64,000 nucleotides of DNA from positions 116,708,715 through 116,772,714 of the forward strand of contig OY986437.1 of NCBI GenBank assembly GCA_963920525.1. Reading direction: 5' to 3'. Origin of the DNA: Dichetophora obliterata (Eukaryota; Arthropoda; Insecta; Diptera; Sciomyzidae). Position 1 is the first letter of the stretch. Each line of letters opens with the position of its first letter. Of this stretch, positions 11,207-21,222 are shown piece after piece. The translations under genes and the position numbers were made by a program. The notes beneath the pieces were generated by a model. It saw only the letters and a program-made list of their open reading frames with translations. It searched no databases and was not told the origin of the DNA.

Positions 11207-11463
11207 CCTTATATATATTATTAAATTGGAAATCTTATTACTAAACATTTTTTTCTATTTTGTATTATTATCATAAATATATTAATTTCTCCATGAATAT
11301 AAAACCTTTAAAGTCGGCGCTTATATAATCAGACTTTTATAAAATAAACGTTCCGTCTTTAAAGGCTTTATATTCATGGAGAAATTAATATATTTATGAT
11401 AATAATACAAACTAAAAAAAAATGTATAGTAATAAGATTTCCAATTTAATAATATATATAAAT
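11207..11463. repeat. foldback with ~105 bp arms
   Basis: Arms 11207-11313 and 11357-11463 are near-perfect reverse complements (cores AATTTCTCCATGAATATAAA and ATAATACAAA), separated by a ~43 bp loop. Confidence 0.88.
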
Positions 11464-11509
11464 AAATTAACAAATTTGACCAAGAAATTATGTGAAAAGT
11501 AATTTAAAA

Positions 11510-11800
11510 CAGCCACTAATATTGTGAATAGCATATTAAAAATTCAGATGATTCGGCTTAATAGTTTTTGTTTTTTCTATAACACCATGCCAAAAAAAGT
11601 AGTTCCGAGATAAATGAGTATAAAGATAATGAATGTAGACGAAACACTGTAGCTTGATACTTACTAATACGGCTGTAGAAGTGGAAATACCGTCAGTATC
11701 CATACAAAAATTTAACAGTATATTTTCGAAAGACTAAACTTTTGAAATATCAAAAACAAAAATTAATTTCATTTAAATTCTAGACCACCTTAAGAAAATG
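11510..11800. repeat. copy 1 of a diverged ~280 bp block (copy 2 at 25920-26195)
   Basis: Shared landmarks in order and same orientation: AGCCACTRATRTTGTGAATR, AAAAAAAGTAGTTYCGAGA, GAATGTAGACGA, ACGGCTGTAGAAGTGG, TTYTCGAAAGACTA, ATTCTAGACYACC. Copies are 14 kb apart. It may be an old dispersed repeat or a remnant of duplicated host sequence. Confidence 0.7.
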
Positions 11801-12029
11801 TTGAGTCCAGATTAGTTTCTTTTGTAGTTACATCAATTTGTTTTGTTGAAACATTGATAACATTTAAGTCCGAATCTTTGGCTGCATTGACAAATTGCTT
11901 AGTGCTGAAGACGACAACTTCTTTTTTCATAACTTTACTCAAAGCAGATGAAGGATTTTCTTGCTCTGAGTGATTGTTGTTTTGCTCCACGGTAAATTCA
12001 TTCAGTAACTTGCCAAGGACTTGCTTAGT
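11790..12029 (-). CDS. unidentified open frame, possibly an exon
   Basis: An open minus-strand frame of 79 codons between stops, reading KQVLGKLLNEFTVEQNNNHS ... KVMKKEVVVFSTKQFVNAAK ... KETNLDSTFS then TAA at 11790. There is no upstream ATG in frame except an internal one, so if real it is a last exon. It is hydrophilic with no motif I know. Its 3' end overlaps the repeated block at 11510-11800. Confidence 0.3.
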   Translation of the reverse strand, partial: TKQVLGKLLNEFTVEQNNNHSEQENPSSALSKVMKKEVVVFSTKQFVNAAKDSDLNVINVSTKQIDVTTKETNLDSTFS

Positions 12030-12157
12030 TTAAGTGGATTTTAGGACAGAAATCTGCGAGTACGTGCCAATACTTTTCCGAAAGCGTGTGAAAGCGCTTT
12101 TCCTGAAGGATGAAATATTCGCTTCTTTCCGAATAACTTTAAGAAGTGTTTTCTCCC

Positions 12158-12308
12158 TAAGGATGCCCGCATAGTAAGCGCCGAAGCAGGCAGGCAGGCA
12201 GACAGGCGCAAGAAAACTATGTGAACAAGCGAGAAAAAAGTTATTTTTATCTCATTTCTTCGCAGGGCCTGCCTGCCTGCTTCGGCGCTTACTCTGCGGG
12301 CAGCCTTA
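12158..12308. repeat. 151 bp palindromic MITE, CAGGCAGG-rich
   Basis: TAAGGATGCCCGCATAGTAA then GCGCCGAAGCAGGCAGGC is matched in reverse complement at the right end (GCTTCGGCGCTTACTCTGCG). Arms ~42 bp, much more GC-rich than flanks. Confidence 0.85.
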
Positions 12309-12773
12309 GCTTTTGTAATCGTGCCTTCGTCTTATTTCTTTAAATTAGTTTAATGTATTTCACAAAAAGAGAATCCAGGTGTTTTTTTTTATTTATTGGT
12401 TGAAGGTATTGAAAAAAGTATTTATTAGTAGCTCGCGTTACAAAACGAAAGAGCCTTTACTTTCTTAATTTTTAAGTACTTATCTTTTTGAAAATTACTA
12501 CTATAATGCATTATTGAATACATGACGTTATGTTATATAAAGTACATAAAAGTTACCGACCAACTTATAACAAGAAACACGCAAAATTGACAATTTAATA
12601 ATGCGTTATGTTTTACACTGAAAGCACGTATACACACAGTAACGAGAACAGGCGGTAATAACGAATTGGAATTTAAAATCTTAAATTTGACACTTGGTGG
12701 CAATGCTGCCTATATTAAACATTAATTTGGATATAGTTTCAGGTTGCAAATCAATGATAAATTATTCTTATAC

Positions 12774-13058
12774 TAGGGGTATTCACGATTCAGTGCACTT
12801 GCCTGTGCAGTTGAGGACTTGAGGACTTGTGCAGTTGTGCAGTTAGGTTTTCGTGAACACACCACCATCACCATTTCAAAGCTGTCAACATTTTTCAATG
12901 CACACAAGTGCACAACTGCTCAAGTCCTCAAGTCCTCAAGTTGAAGGTAATAGTAGAAAAGCACTTGTGCAGATTTTTGACGTACGTACAATTTGTTTTT
13001 ATGAAGTGCACAAGTCCTCAACTGCACAGGCAAGTGCACTGAATCGTGAATACCCCTA
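12774..13058. repeat. MITE with TAGGGGTATTCACGA termini
   Basis: 285 bp with perfect inverted repeats of at least 45 bp (TAGGGGTATTCACGATTCAG, then TGCACTTGCCTGTGCAG). Internal CAAGTCCTCAAGTCCTCAAG repeats pair with GAGGACTTGAGGACTTG. A broken relative lies inside 52500-52570. No coding content. Confidence 0.9.
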
Positions 13059-13395
13059 ATGTGTCCATATTTACATGGAAATACCCTATACATAAGATGA
13101 AAAGGAATATTGCATAGTTTTTTACTAACATATTAAAAAGTGTATAATAAAAAAAAATATGATAAAAATATAACACATTCAAAAATAATTTCTCTAAACT
13201 TTTACTTCAACTGATTTTACGCGTTAAATTAAGTAACAGTGGCAATCATTTTTCGTTTTATTTGATTTTTGAGAAATCAGCTGATTTTGTTTTTGCAGAA
13301 GTCAGCTGATAAGTATTGTAATACAATAAAAAAGCTTTTTTATTATTTTGTGAAATTTTGCTGTGTCATAATCATTTAAAAAGCCGAACAATACA

Positions 13396-14127
13396 ATGAG
13401 TAAGCAAACTTCCCTAGAAAAATTATACTTGATATAAAAGAAAAAGGCAAGTCTTTGCACAAAAACGGCCCACATGGCAGAGTACCACGCAAGAAACCAT
13501 ACATATCAAAAGTGGATCAAAAGAAGCTTCTAGAATTCGCCAAAAAGTAGAAGACCAAGGCTCCAGCTCTGGGTAACCATTTTATACACAGATGAGAGAA
13601 AGCTTGAGATATTTGGTGCAAAAATGGCTCCAAAAATTTGGCGAGCCAAAAATGATGCGTCCAATTGAAAGTGCATTAAAAACACTATCAAGCAAGGTGG
13701 AGGCTCGGTTATGGTCTGTGGCTGCATGGCAGCCTTTATTGAATTGATCCTGAACAAAATGGATTATTTAAAGATTTTACAGGAAAATATTGAAAATAGT
13801 GTCGAAGAATTAGCCTTACCGGACAACTGGATCTTTCAACAGGACAACGATCGTCCGAAAATTGTGCGAGAATGGCTACTTTATTAGACTCCTTGGACCC
13901 TTGACCATCCGCCGCAGTCCCCAGACCTAAACCCGATAGAGCACCTGTGGGAGCATCTCGATGGCAAAGTCAGACAGAGGACAATTTCCAGCAAGATGAA
14001 CCTAAAAAAGGTCTTAAAGGAAGAATGGGCCAAAATCTCTCCTGAGATAACAAAGAATCTTGTCGACTCGATGCCCAGAAGACTGAATGCAGTACTACAG
14101 TCGAAAGCAAAACAAACCAAATATTAA
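13396..14127 (+). pseudogene. second, decayed Tc1-like transposase
   Basis: Plus-strand remnant starting MSKQTSLEKLYLI at 13396, with RVPRKKPYISKVDQ in the linker region, a TDE remnant near 13594, GGGSVMVCGCMA, FQQDNDRPKIVREW (second catalytic Asp) and PQSPDLNPIEHLWEHLDGKV (Glu), ending in LVDSMPRRLNAVLQSKAKQ and TAA at 14127. Several stops, frameshifts and a large loss in the N-terminal half make it non-functional. It is a different Tc1 lineage from the element at 1391-3050. A CAGTGGCAATCATTTTTCG sequence near 13238 could be the left terminus; I could not find the right one. Confidence 0.88.
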
Positions 14128-14279
14128 AACTTCAATTTCTTATGTTTTTTGTTCATTTTTTGTTACCTACTTTGCAATTTCTGTTTACTTTTTCTCGCAA
14201 TCTGCAAAATTTTTTGTTATAGTTTTTCTATGCTTCTTTTGCTTCCGTTTGTGGAAAATATGAAAATTATTGTGTTTTA

Positions 14280-14763
14280 AGCAGAGGTTAAGACTTTTAT
14301 GACTTTTTTCAAAAAAGTCTCTGAAATAACTCTAAGTCTAATAATAAGTCCTAATAAACTTTTATTATATAAAAGTTATTATTAATAGTCGAAAGTAATA
14401 GTTATCAAGTAAGAGTTATTTATAACTTTTATTTTTAACTCTCATTTAATAACTCTTATTTCGAACAGTTATTTTTAACTTTTATAAAATAAAAGCAAAC
14501 TAAAGAGACTTTGAAGACTTTTTAATTATAAAAATAATTTTAAAAGTCTTTGGAGACTTTTATTTAAAAAAGTTAATTTTAAGAGTCTTTTGAGACTTTT
14601 ATTTTATAGAAGTCTTTTTAAAAGCCTTTTTAAAAAATATTGTATGTCATTTATATGTTGATTTATAGTTTTCTTATTGCAAGACTTTTATTAAGACTTT
14701 TATAAAATAACTCTTATAAAGACTCTTAAAAATAACTTTTTAAAATAAAAGTCTTTAAAGACT
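14280..14763. repeat. AAGACTTTTAT-rich degenerate repeat (interrupted)
   Basis: Many variants of AAAGTCTTTAAAGACTT and TTTTATAAAAGT. The same composition resumes at 20249-20420, so the LOA/I-type element inserted into the middle of this array. Confidence 0.7.
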
Positions 14764-15124
14764 TATAAAAAATTTTCTTCCCCCACGACTCCGGCAGCAC
14801 CTTGACGTAAGTGGTCCATCCGATCGCTGGGTGTGGGGGCTTACGTTCTTCACAGGGTTGTGTTACCTACAAATTCTGTGAGAACAACCAAGACTGCCTC
14901 CTTTTCCCCTAGTATCCCTTCTCTTCCCCCTTGGTCGGATCAAGGTGTCACTCGTACCGTGCCGAGGATCAGCCTGGCCGGGGACCCAGTTTAAAACAAT
15001 TGCCCGGTCTTGAACGGTGTGCTCCGGATACCTGGCGTCCTCCGGTTCTAATCAGCCCTACCCAGGTACTGCGGATCTCTGCCTGGGTCGACCTTCCTCT
15101 CTCCGCCACTCGTGGGATTTAGAT

Positions 15125-16567
15125 ATGGAAAAAAATTTACAACCAACAACAACAAAAACTTCAACACCCAAAAGGGGATCCGGAACCCTAACAAAAAACC
15201 CGGTAGGGACTTTATGTTCCGATGAAAGAGCTGTGGTACCACCAGGCTCCACAATCACAAATAAGAGTCAGTCGATGATAGTGATACCATCAAATCATCG
15301 ACCCCTCTCAACAACAGCAAGCACATCGAAAGCCTGTGCATCGGGCATTGGACCCTCAAGTTCCTCGAACACTGGTGGTAATCGACGCGGAAACGCGGGT
15401 TCGTCTAGTGGATCGGGGGCTAAGGTAATCCCAATGGTCAGTGCTAGGGCGGCCGATCATGAAAGAAGGGATCCTCTCAAAGCAGGTTACGCAGACCGCA
15501 AAAAGGCATCCCGAATTCTTCGACGTCTGGCCACTGACCCTATTAAGGAGGGACAGGTCTCGAAGAGTGACATTCAAAAAATTAAGGAGGATATTGAGTG
15601 GGCGAAAAAGGTCTTACCGGACTTCACGCTAGAGCCTCCCCGGCAAATTGCAGCCGCTAAAAGAAATCGATCTGTGGAGGAACCTACCCAGAACCCGACC
15701 GCCAAGAGGGCTAAAGCCCATGGTGTAGGAGCAAGATCCTTCGCAGAGGTTGCTAAGAATAGCACAATTGTAGGGGTGATAGACCAAAATAGCGAGGATG
15801 GTAAGATACCCAAGCACCAATGGAGCTGGATAGAGGCTTCGCTCGCTAAGGTCGCCTTGCAGGTTCTGAAGGACAACCCTGGGCCACCTCCAGCATGCAC
15901 GGATGCGGGATGGTTTCAGGGCAATGTCAAGCTGATGGCCTGTGAAAATGAACGATCCGCTGAGCTATTTAAAGCGGCGATTGCGAAAGTTGGTGAGGTC
16001 TACCCAGGCGCTCGTTTAAAAGCGGTAGATTTGGACGAAATTCCGTCTAGACCAAGAGCCAGAGTCCGGGTTCCAGTCACCCCATCTGAACCTGAGGAAA
16101 TTTTGGAAATGCTGAAGGTCTTCAACCCAGCCATATCCACCCAAAACTGGAAAGTGGTGAAGTTGGAGCCTAAAGCTGAGGATGCCAAAACCGATCCCAA
16201 GAAATCCAAGATGGAGGTTTTGTTGATCCTCAACAACGAATGCATTGAGCAACTCAACAGAGATAAATGTACCCTAAACTATGGGTTCAGCAAGATTCAC
16301 CCAAGAATCTTTAAAACGGACACGGTGTCTCTCGTAAATCGTGCGGTCTGTAGTGCCACGATTGAGAATCCCAGCGACATTGACGAGCTGATTGGAAGCG
16401 AGGATGAGCTATCATCCGCGTCCGAACTAGCGACGGCGATGACAAATCTCCTTAAGGAGCAGGCTCCGTCAGAGGAGCAGGCTCCGTCAGAGGAGCCCTT
16501 CAGCGACGAAGAGGCTGACACCACGATTGTTGGAGTACCAAAGGATGTTCCGGGTACTCCAAATTAA
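15125..16567 (+). CDS. non-LTR retrotransposon ORF1 protein (DUF4780-like)
   Basis: 480 codons from ATG 15125 (MEKNLQPTTTKTSTPKRG); the frame is open further upstream but only by a GTG. The N-terminal ~100 residues are Ser/Thr/Gly-rich and disordered, then a basic segment (DRKKASRILRRL) and KRAKAHGVGARSFAEV. The C-terminal half (GWFQGNVKLMACENERSAEL ... LKAVDLDEIPSRPRARVRVP ... GFSKIHPRIF) resembles DUF4780, an RNA-binding-like ORF1 domain of insect non-LTR elements. No CCHC knuckles. Near the end a short tandem duplication gives APSEEQAPSEE. ORF2 overlaps its last ~23 bases in another frame, so translation of ORF2 probably follows termination-reinitiation. Role: RNA-binding partner of the retrotransposon RNP. 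Confidence 0.88.
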   Translation: MEKNLQPTTTKTSTPKRGSGTLTKNPVGTLCSDERAVVPPGSTITNKSQSMIVIPSNHRPLSTTASTSKACASGIGPSSSSNTGGNRRGNAGSSSGSGAKVIPMVSARAADHERRDPLKAGYADRKKASRILRRLATDPIKEGQVSKSDIQKIKEDIEWAKKVLPDFTLEPPRQIAAAKRNRSVEEPTQNPTAKRAKAHGVGARSFAEVAKNSTIVGVIDQNSEDGKIPKHQWSWIEASLAKVALQVLKDNPGPPPACTDAGWFQGNVKLMACENERSAELFKAAIAKVGEVYPGARLKAVDLDEIPSRPRARVRVPVTPSEPEEILEMLKVFNPAISTQNWKVVKLEPKAEDAKTDPKKSKMEVLLILNNECIEQLNRDKCTLNYGFSKIHPRIFKTDTVSLVNRAVCSATIENPSDIDELIGSEDELSSASELATAMTNLLKEQAPSEEQAPSEEPFSDEEADTTIVGVPKDVPGTPN

Positions 16568-19500
16568 CTTGCATCACTGCAAAGCAGCTTCGGCTGCCCT
16601 CCAGCGTCACCTGGCAACGGGCGACGTCGACTTGGTGCTGATTCAGGAACCTTGGATGAACAACAACAAAATCCTTGGCCTGAATACACCAAACTACAAA
16701 AATTACTATGTATCTAACAAAGGTAAAACTCGAACTTGTATTTTAGCGAAAGTTAACTTGAATTGCTTTATTCTCCCTCAGTTTAGTCACGGGGACCTCT
16801 CTGTGGTCAGCCTGGAGCTGGGGCCCAATAAACTAAGAATTGCTTCCTTTTACTTTCCCTATGATGAGCCCATACCCACGCAATCTTTCCGGGAACTCCT
16901 GCAGGGAACTCATCCAGCCACGCACATCATTCTGGGTGGAGATACAAATGCACACCACTCACAATGGAACAGCACTAACAACAACGACAGAGGTGAGTCA
17001 CTTTTTAACTTCCTACTAAACACTAAATTAAATATAATGAACAAGGGCAATGAGCCAACTTTTATTATCAAAAATCGAGAAGAAGTTCTGGATATCACCC
17101 TAGTATCAGAAAACTTCTCGGAAGAAATTCATTCTTGGAAGGTCTTAAAAGAACACTCGTTCTCGGACCATAGGTACATAGAATTCGGCTGGAAGATAAC
17201 CAATCAATCCATGCCTCTAAAAATAAGAAATCTCCGTAAGACAAATTGGAGATGGTATAATAAACTAATCAAAACATCACTGAATTCAGTCACTTCTTCC
17301 CCCGTTGCTAACAAAGAAGAGTTGGACCTTCTGGTTCTAGACTTCACAAAAAATTGCTCGGATGCACTAAACAGAGCATGTCCGAAAAAAGTTTTCAAAA
17401 AATCCCATAAACCCGTATGGTGGTCTCGGGAGATTGAAATTCTCAGAAAGGACTGTCGTAGAGACTTTAACTACGCAAGGCGTAGCAATAGTGAGGACTC
17501 CTGGAATAGCTATAAGTCTAAACTAGGCATTTACAAAACTGCAATCAGAAAAGCAAAGAGGGCCTCTTGGTCCTCCTTCTGCACAGAAATAGAGGGTACT
17601 TCCGAGGCTTCAAGGCTCAGGAAAATACTATCGAAATCCCCGACAGTACCAAGCTTTCTTCAAAAGGAAGATGGCACCTGGACGGATTCATGCATCGAAA
17701 CCCTAGATATACTCATGGATGCGCATTTCCCTGGTAATGTTTACTCTGACATTTCCAGCTTTCAAACACTTCCCTGCGACCTTATGCCTCAACAGATTGA
17801 GCAACTGACCAGCAAGGAGAAGTTAAAATGGGCGATCTATTCATTCCAACCTTATAAATCTCCAGGTCCCGATGGCATTATACAAGCTCAACTCCACTAT
17901 AGCTTCAATGCAATAGTACCCTGGCTTCAGACAATCTACTATGGTTGCCTACGCCTTAACTATATTCCAACAGCTTGGAGAGAGACAAAAGTTATCTTTA
18001 TACCGAAAGCGGGTAAGTCCTCTCACACTAAATCGAATGACTTCAGACCTATAAGCCTCTCTTCCTTTCTGGTTAAAATTCTAGAGAGACTTATTGGGCT
18101 TCTTCTCAAGCCGAAACTTGACAGGCTTCTAAAATCCCAACATGCCTACATTAAAGGCAAATCTACAGAGACAGCTCTGCACTCTCTTGTGTCTACCATC
18201 GAAAAATCACTTGAGAACAAAGAATACGCACTTGCTGCTTTTCTAAATATAGCAGGGGCATTCAATAACGTCCTTCCATGTGCAGTCACCTCGGCCTTGT
18301 CGGAACTGGGGGTGGAGGATTTTCTCGTGAGCTTCATACACCAGATTCTCTTGGGCAGGGTGGTGAACTCAGAACTGGGTGGATCCTCCACTCGTAGGTT
18401 TGTAAGCAGAGGCACTCCGCAGGGAGGAGTTTTGTCTCCACTTCTGTGGTCCGTGACGGTTGACCAGCTGTTGCGCATCATGGAAGGGGAAGGCTACAGG
18501 GTTGTTGCTTATGCAGACGATATTGCAATCATTTTTAACGGAAAGTTTCCCCAGACTCTCTGTCAACTCATGGAGAGAGCACTCTTAATTCTCTCGAGAT
18601 GGGCATCCACGTGTGGTTTAAGTGTAAACCCCGAGAAAACAGATCTCATTCTTTTCACTAGGAAATATAAAACCCCCAACTTAGAACCTCCGCGTCTGAA
18701 CGGCACGAGGTTGCTATTTAGCGATAGCACGAAATACCTAGGAGTTATCTTGGATAAGAAGCTTATCTGGAATGTTAACATTACGGAACGGGTTAAAAAG
18801 GCAAACATAGCACTATTTGCCTGTAAAAAAGCTATAGGTAAAAAATGGGGTTTTTCCCCCAAAATAGTACGCTGGATTTATACAGCAATTGTCCGCCCCA
18901 TACTAATGTATGGCTCACTGGTATGGTGGAGGGCCCTTGATAAGGCAACCGCACTTCAGAAGTTTGCAAAGGTGCAAAGAAGCGCAGGTCTTTGTATTAC
19001 GGGGGCACTGTCCTCAACACCAACTAGCGCCCTCAATGTCATGCTTCACCTTCCTCCTCTCGATATCTTTGCCAGGGAATGTGCCAACACAGCAGCCCTG
19101 AGACTTAGAGAATCTGGTAATTGGATAGGTAACAACTGCGGCCACACAATTATTCTGAACTCGTCTGCACCCGACAAAACAGACTACTGTGTGCCGTGCT
19201 TAAATCTTGAAAATAACTATGCAGTTTTCATCCCTTCACGGCTAGACTGGGCAAACAAAATCCCCCTTAAAACCTCCGCCATAAAAATCTTCACAGATGG
19301 ATCCAAACTTCGAGAACAAGTAGGGGGAGGTATTTACTCCCAGGATCTCGAAATCGAAGCGTCCTTTAGACTTCCTAACTATTGTAGTGTCTACCAAGCG
19401 GAAATGATGGCTATTCACGAAACCACTAGGATTCTAGGTCAAAAAGACCTTGAAGGAAAAAGTATTTCCATCTTTTCAGATAGCCAAGCTGCACTGAAAG

Positions 19501-20138
19501 CACTGAACTCAAATATTGACAACTCTAAAACTCTCACTGAGTGCCGCAAATCTCTTAACGAGATGGCAAGGCTACTCAGGATTCACCTCATATGGGTACC
19601 CGGACACAGGGATATCGAGGGCAACAATTTGGCCGACGAATTGGCAAGGAAGGGTACGGCCTCTAACACCCTCTTAAATGAGGACTTTATTGGTATACCA
19701 ATTTCCTCCTATAAACTCCAGTGCAAGAACAGATCCCTACGTCTTGCACAAGAACGCTGGGAACGCCTTGATACATGTAGGATAACTAAGCTAACATGGC
19801 CTACCTACGATTTAAAACGCACCAACTCACTGCTTGAGTTAAGCAGGGTAAACCTGTCAAAAATAGTACGAATCCTAACGGGTCACTGCCTGATCGGAGC
19901 GCATGCCCTTCGGTTGGGAGTTGCAACGAACGATTTCTGCAGAAGCTGCAGATGTGAGGAGGAGGTAGAAAGCGTTCAGCACCTCCTCTGCGAATGTCCG
20001 GCTCTAGCTAAAAGGAGAATGGCAACTCTGGGCCTTCCCTTTTTAAACGGACTTGCCGAAGTCTCATGCCTGGAAATCAAGCATATACTCAATTTCATTA
20101 TCCGCTCGAACTGGTTTGAGGAGGGAAATCTCTATTAG
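16545..20138 (+). CDS. non-LTR retrotransposon ORF2: endonuclease, RT, RNase H
   Basis: 1197 codons from ATG 16545 (MFRVLQINLHHCKAASAALQ). Domain order: APE-type endonuclease (LIQEPWMNNN, ILGGDTNAHHSQW, FSDHRYIEFG); RT (PYKSPGPDGIIQAQL, FIPKAGKSSHTKSNDFRPIS, GTPQGGVLSPLLW, AYADDIAIIF); RNase H (FTDGSKL, YQAEMMAIHE, FSDSQAALKAL, VPGHRDIEGNNLADELARKG) with all four acidic residues; and a Cys/His C-terminal motif (CRSCRCEEEVESVQHLLCEC). The frame is intact, but RT motif A reads AFLNIAGAFNNV where the family has (L/F)DI.GAFDN: both Asp are Asn (AAT for GAT). The first is a metal-binding catalytic residue, so this copy should be RT-dead unless the base calls are wrong. Confidence 0.93.
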   Translation: MFRVLQINLHHCKAASAALQRHLATGDVDLVLIQEPWMNNNKILGLNTPNYKNYYVSNKGKTRTCILAKVNLNCFILPQFSHGDLSVVSLELGPNKLRIASFYFPYDEPIPTQSFRELLQGTHPATHIILGGDTNAHHSQWNSTNNNDRGESLFNFLLNTKLNIMNKGNEPTFIIKNREEVLDITLVSENFSEEIHSWKVLKEHSFSDHRYIEFGWKITNQSMPLKIRNLRKTNWRWYNKLIKTSLNSVTSSPVANKEELDLLVLDFTKNCSDALNRACPKKVFKKSHKPVWWSREIEILRKDCRRDFNYARRSNSEDSWNSYKSKLGIYKTAIRKAKRASWSSFCTEIEGTSEASRLRKILSKSPTVPSFLQKEDGTWTDSCIETLDILMDAHFPGNVYSDISSFQTLPCDLMPQQIEQLTSKEKLKWAIYSFQPYKSPGPDGIIQAQLHYSFNAIVPWLQTIYYGCLRLNYIPTAWRETKVIFIPKAGKSSHTKSNDFRPISLSSFLVKILERLIGLLLKPKLDRLLKSQHAYIKGKSTETALHSLVSTIEKSLENKEYALAAFLNIAGAFNNVLPCAVTSALSELGVEDFLVSFIHQILLGRVVNSELGGSSTRRFVSRGTPQGGVLSPLLWSVTVDQLLRIMEGEGYRVVAYADDIAIIFNGKFPQTLCQLMERALLILSRWASTCGLSVNPEKTDLILFTRKYKTPNLEPPRLNGTRLLFSDSTKYLGVILDKKLIWNVNITERVKKANIALFACKKAIGKKWGFSPKIVRWIYTAIVRPILMYGSLVWWRALDKATALQKFAKVQRSAGLCITGALSSTPTSALNVMLHLPPLDIFARECANTAALRLRESGNWIGNNCGHTIILNSSAPDKTDYCVPCLNLENNYAVFIPSRLDWANKIPLKTSAIKIFTDGSKLREQVGGGIYSQDLEIEASFRLPNYCSVYQAEMMAIHETTRILGQKDLEGKSISIFSDSQAALKALNSNIDNSKTLTECRKSLNEMARLLRIHLIWVPGHRDIEGNNLADELARKGTASNTLLNEDFIGIPISSYKLQCKNRSLRLAQERWERLDTCRITKLTWPTYDLKRTNSLLELSRVNLSKIVRILTGHCLIGAHALRLGVATNDFCRSCRCEEEVESVQHLLCECPALAKRRMATLGLPFLNGLAEVSCLEIKHILNFIIRSNWFEEGNLY

Positions 20139-20248
20139 GTTTTTTTTAAAGAGATCATGTGGTATCACAACGGGCCTGCATTGGCCTAAGTGTACGAGTC
20201 GTCTATCGGCTCAGCCACCGTTACCTAACCTAACCTATAAAAAATTTT

Positions 20249-20552
20249 GTGGAAAATAAAAGTCTTTGGAGACTAATAAATTTTTTTTTAAGTTGAAAAG
20301 TTCAAAATGAAGGAAAACTTTTATTTTTAAAAGTAAAACTCAACTGTTAACTTATATTTTTATAAATAAAAGTTAAAAGTAATTTTAACCTTTTTTAATT
20401 AAATAAAAAAGTAAACAGTCGGACTTAACCTAAAAAATGAAATTTTTAAGATTTATTTTCAGGCTCTGGTTTTAAGAGAATTTTGACTGTTCATGCAATC
20501 AAACACCACTGGTCCATAGGTTTTAGTGCTTCATGAAGAACATAACTGATAG
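20249..20552. repeat. continuation of the AAAGTCTTT array, then spacer
   Basis: 20249-20420 resumes the repeat interrupted at 14763; the rest has no visible feature. Confidence 0.5.
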
Positions 20553-20759
20553 CTGCTTTTTAAATCGTCAGAGCGCGGGAAAATCTTACAAAAGACGCTC
20601 TCTGAAACTAACTTGTTTTGTGGAAGTCATGGTCTTTGGGTTTTAGAAGTTGCTGAGCACTGTGGTGTTGAGTTCACTGCGATAAAGGGACTAAAGTCGA
20701 AGAAAATTACCCCAATTAATGCTATCGATACAGGGCTTGAGAGTAAAGGTAAAGAGTAA
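20553..20759 (+). CDS. small unidentified open frame without ATG
   Basis: 68 codons open after a TAG, reading KSSERGKILQKTLSETNLFC, GSHGLWVLEVAEHCGVEFTA, then KGLKSKKITPINAIDTGLES and TAA. Residue composition looks protein-like and local GC is higher than around it. I do not recognise the family; it could be one exon of a transposon or lost gene. Confidence 0.3.
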   Translation: MLFKSSERGKILQKTLSETNLFCGSHGLWVLEVAEHCGVEFTAIKGLKSKKITPINAIDTGLESKGKE

Positions 20760-21145
20760 AGAGAGAACTCAAAAATACTTGTTTAAGGTATATTAATAAA
20801 TAAAGCTGAGCTAAACCATGCATTTTTAAATAGTATGTTGTACCCGTCGCAGTAATAAGTTACGATACCATTTCATTTACCCTTGCTTCAAAGGAACTTT
20901 TCAATGCGTATTCTTACACTCAAAAAAATTTTGGGTGTAAATATTACTAAAAACTGCCTCCATTCTACGAATATTATTCGTAGTATTCAGTCACAATTGT
21001 TTATTGTTTATTATTTAAATAATATTCGTACATTGGGCGTAGTTTGGTGCATATTACATATATTTTATTCGTATTCGTACAAAATCAAATGTATATTGTA
21101 CGAATACATTTGTTACATTAACTAATAACGAAAAACAAAATATTC

Positions 21146-21222
21146 TGTCTGAGCTGGGGTTTGAACCGCGGTTTTTTAGCTTACGAGCCACGTACTCTTT
21201 CAGTAGACTACGGCCACCTTGC
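21146..21222 (-). repeat. tRNA-derived SINE head (fragment)
   Basis: Minus strand reads GGCCGTAGTCTACTG (A-box region) ... AACCGCGGTTCAAACCCCAG (B-box GGTTCAAACCC) then CTCAGACAGA, as in the SINE at 37588-37910. The body beyond the head does not match, so it is truncated or another subfamily. Confidence 0.7.

Larger units (their letters stand above)
14777..20235 (+). mobile_element. LOA/I-type non-LTR retrotransposon, full-length
   Basis: 5459 bp, flanked by a perfect 13 bp target duplication TATAAAAAATTTT (14764-14776 and 20236-20248). GC-rich 5' UTR begins CTTCCCCCACGACTCC; two ORFs follow; the 3' end is CCTAACCTAACC without poly-A. The RNase H domain and tail style place it in the LOA/I group. 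Complete ends and open ORFs imply a recent insertion, although RT motif A is altered (see ORF2). Confidence 0.95.

Noticed and set aside
15017..15124. Upstream extension of ORF1 (GTG start)
   Set aside because: The first ATG is at 15125; the upstream part is the GC-rich 5' UTR.
15574..15900. Minus-strand ORFs within the retrotransposon ORF1/ORF2 region
   Set aside because: Antisense shadows of the coding frames.
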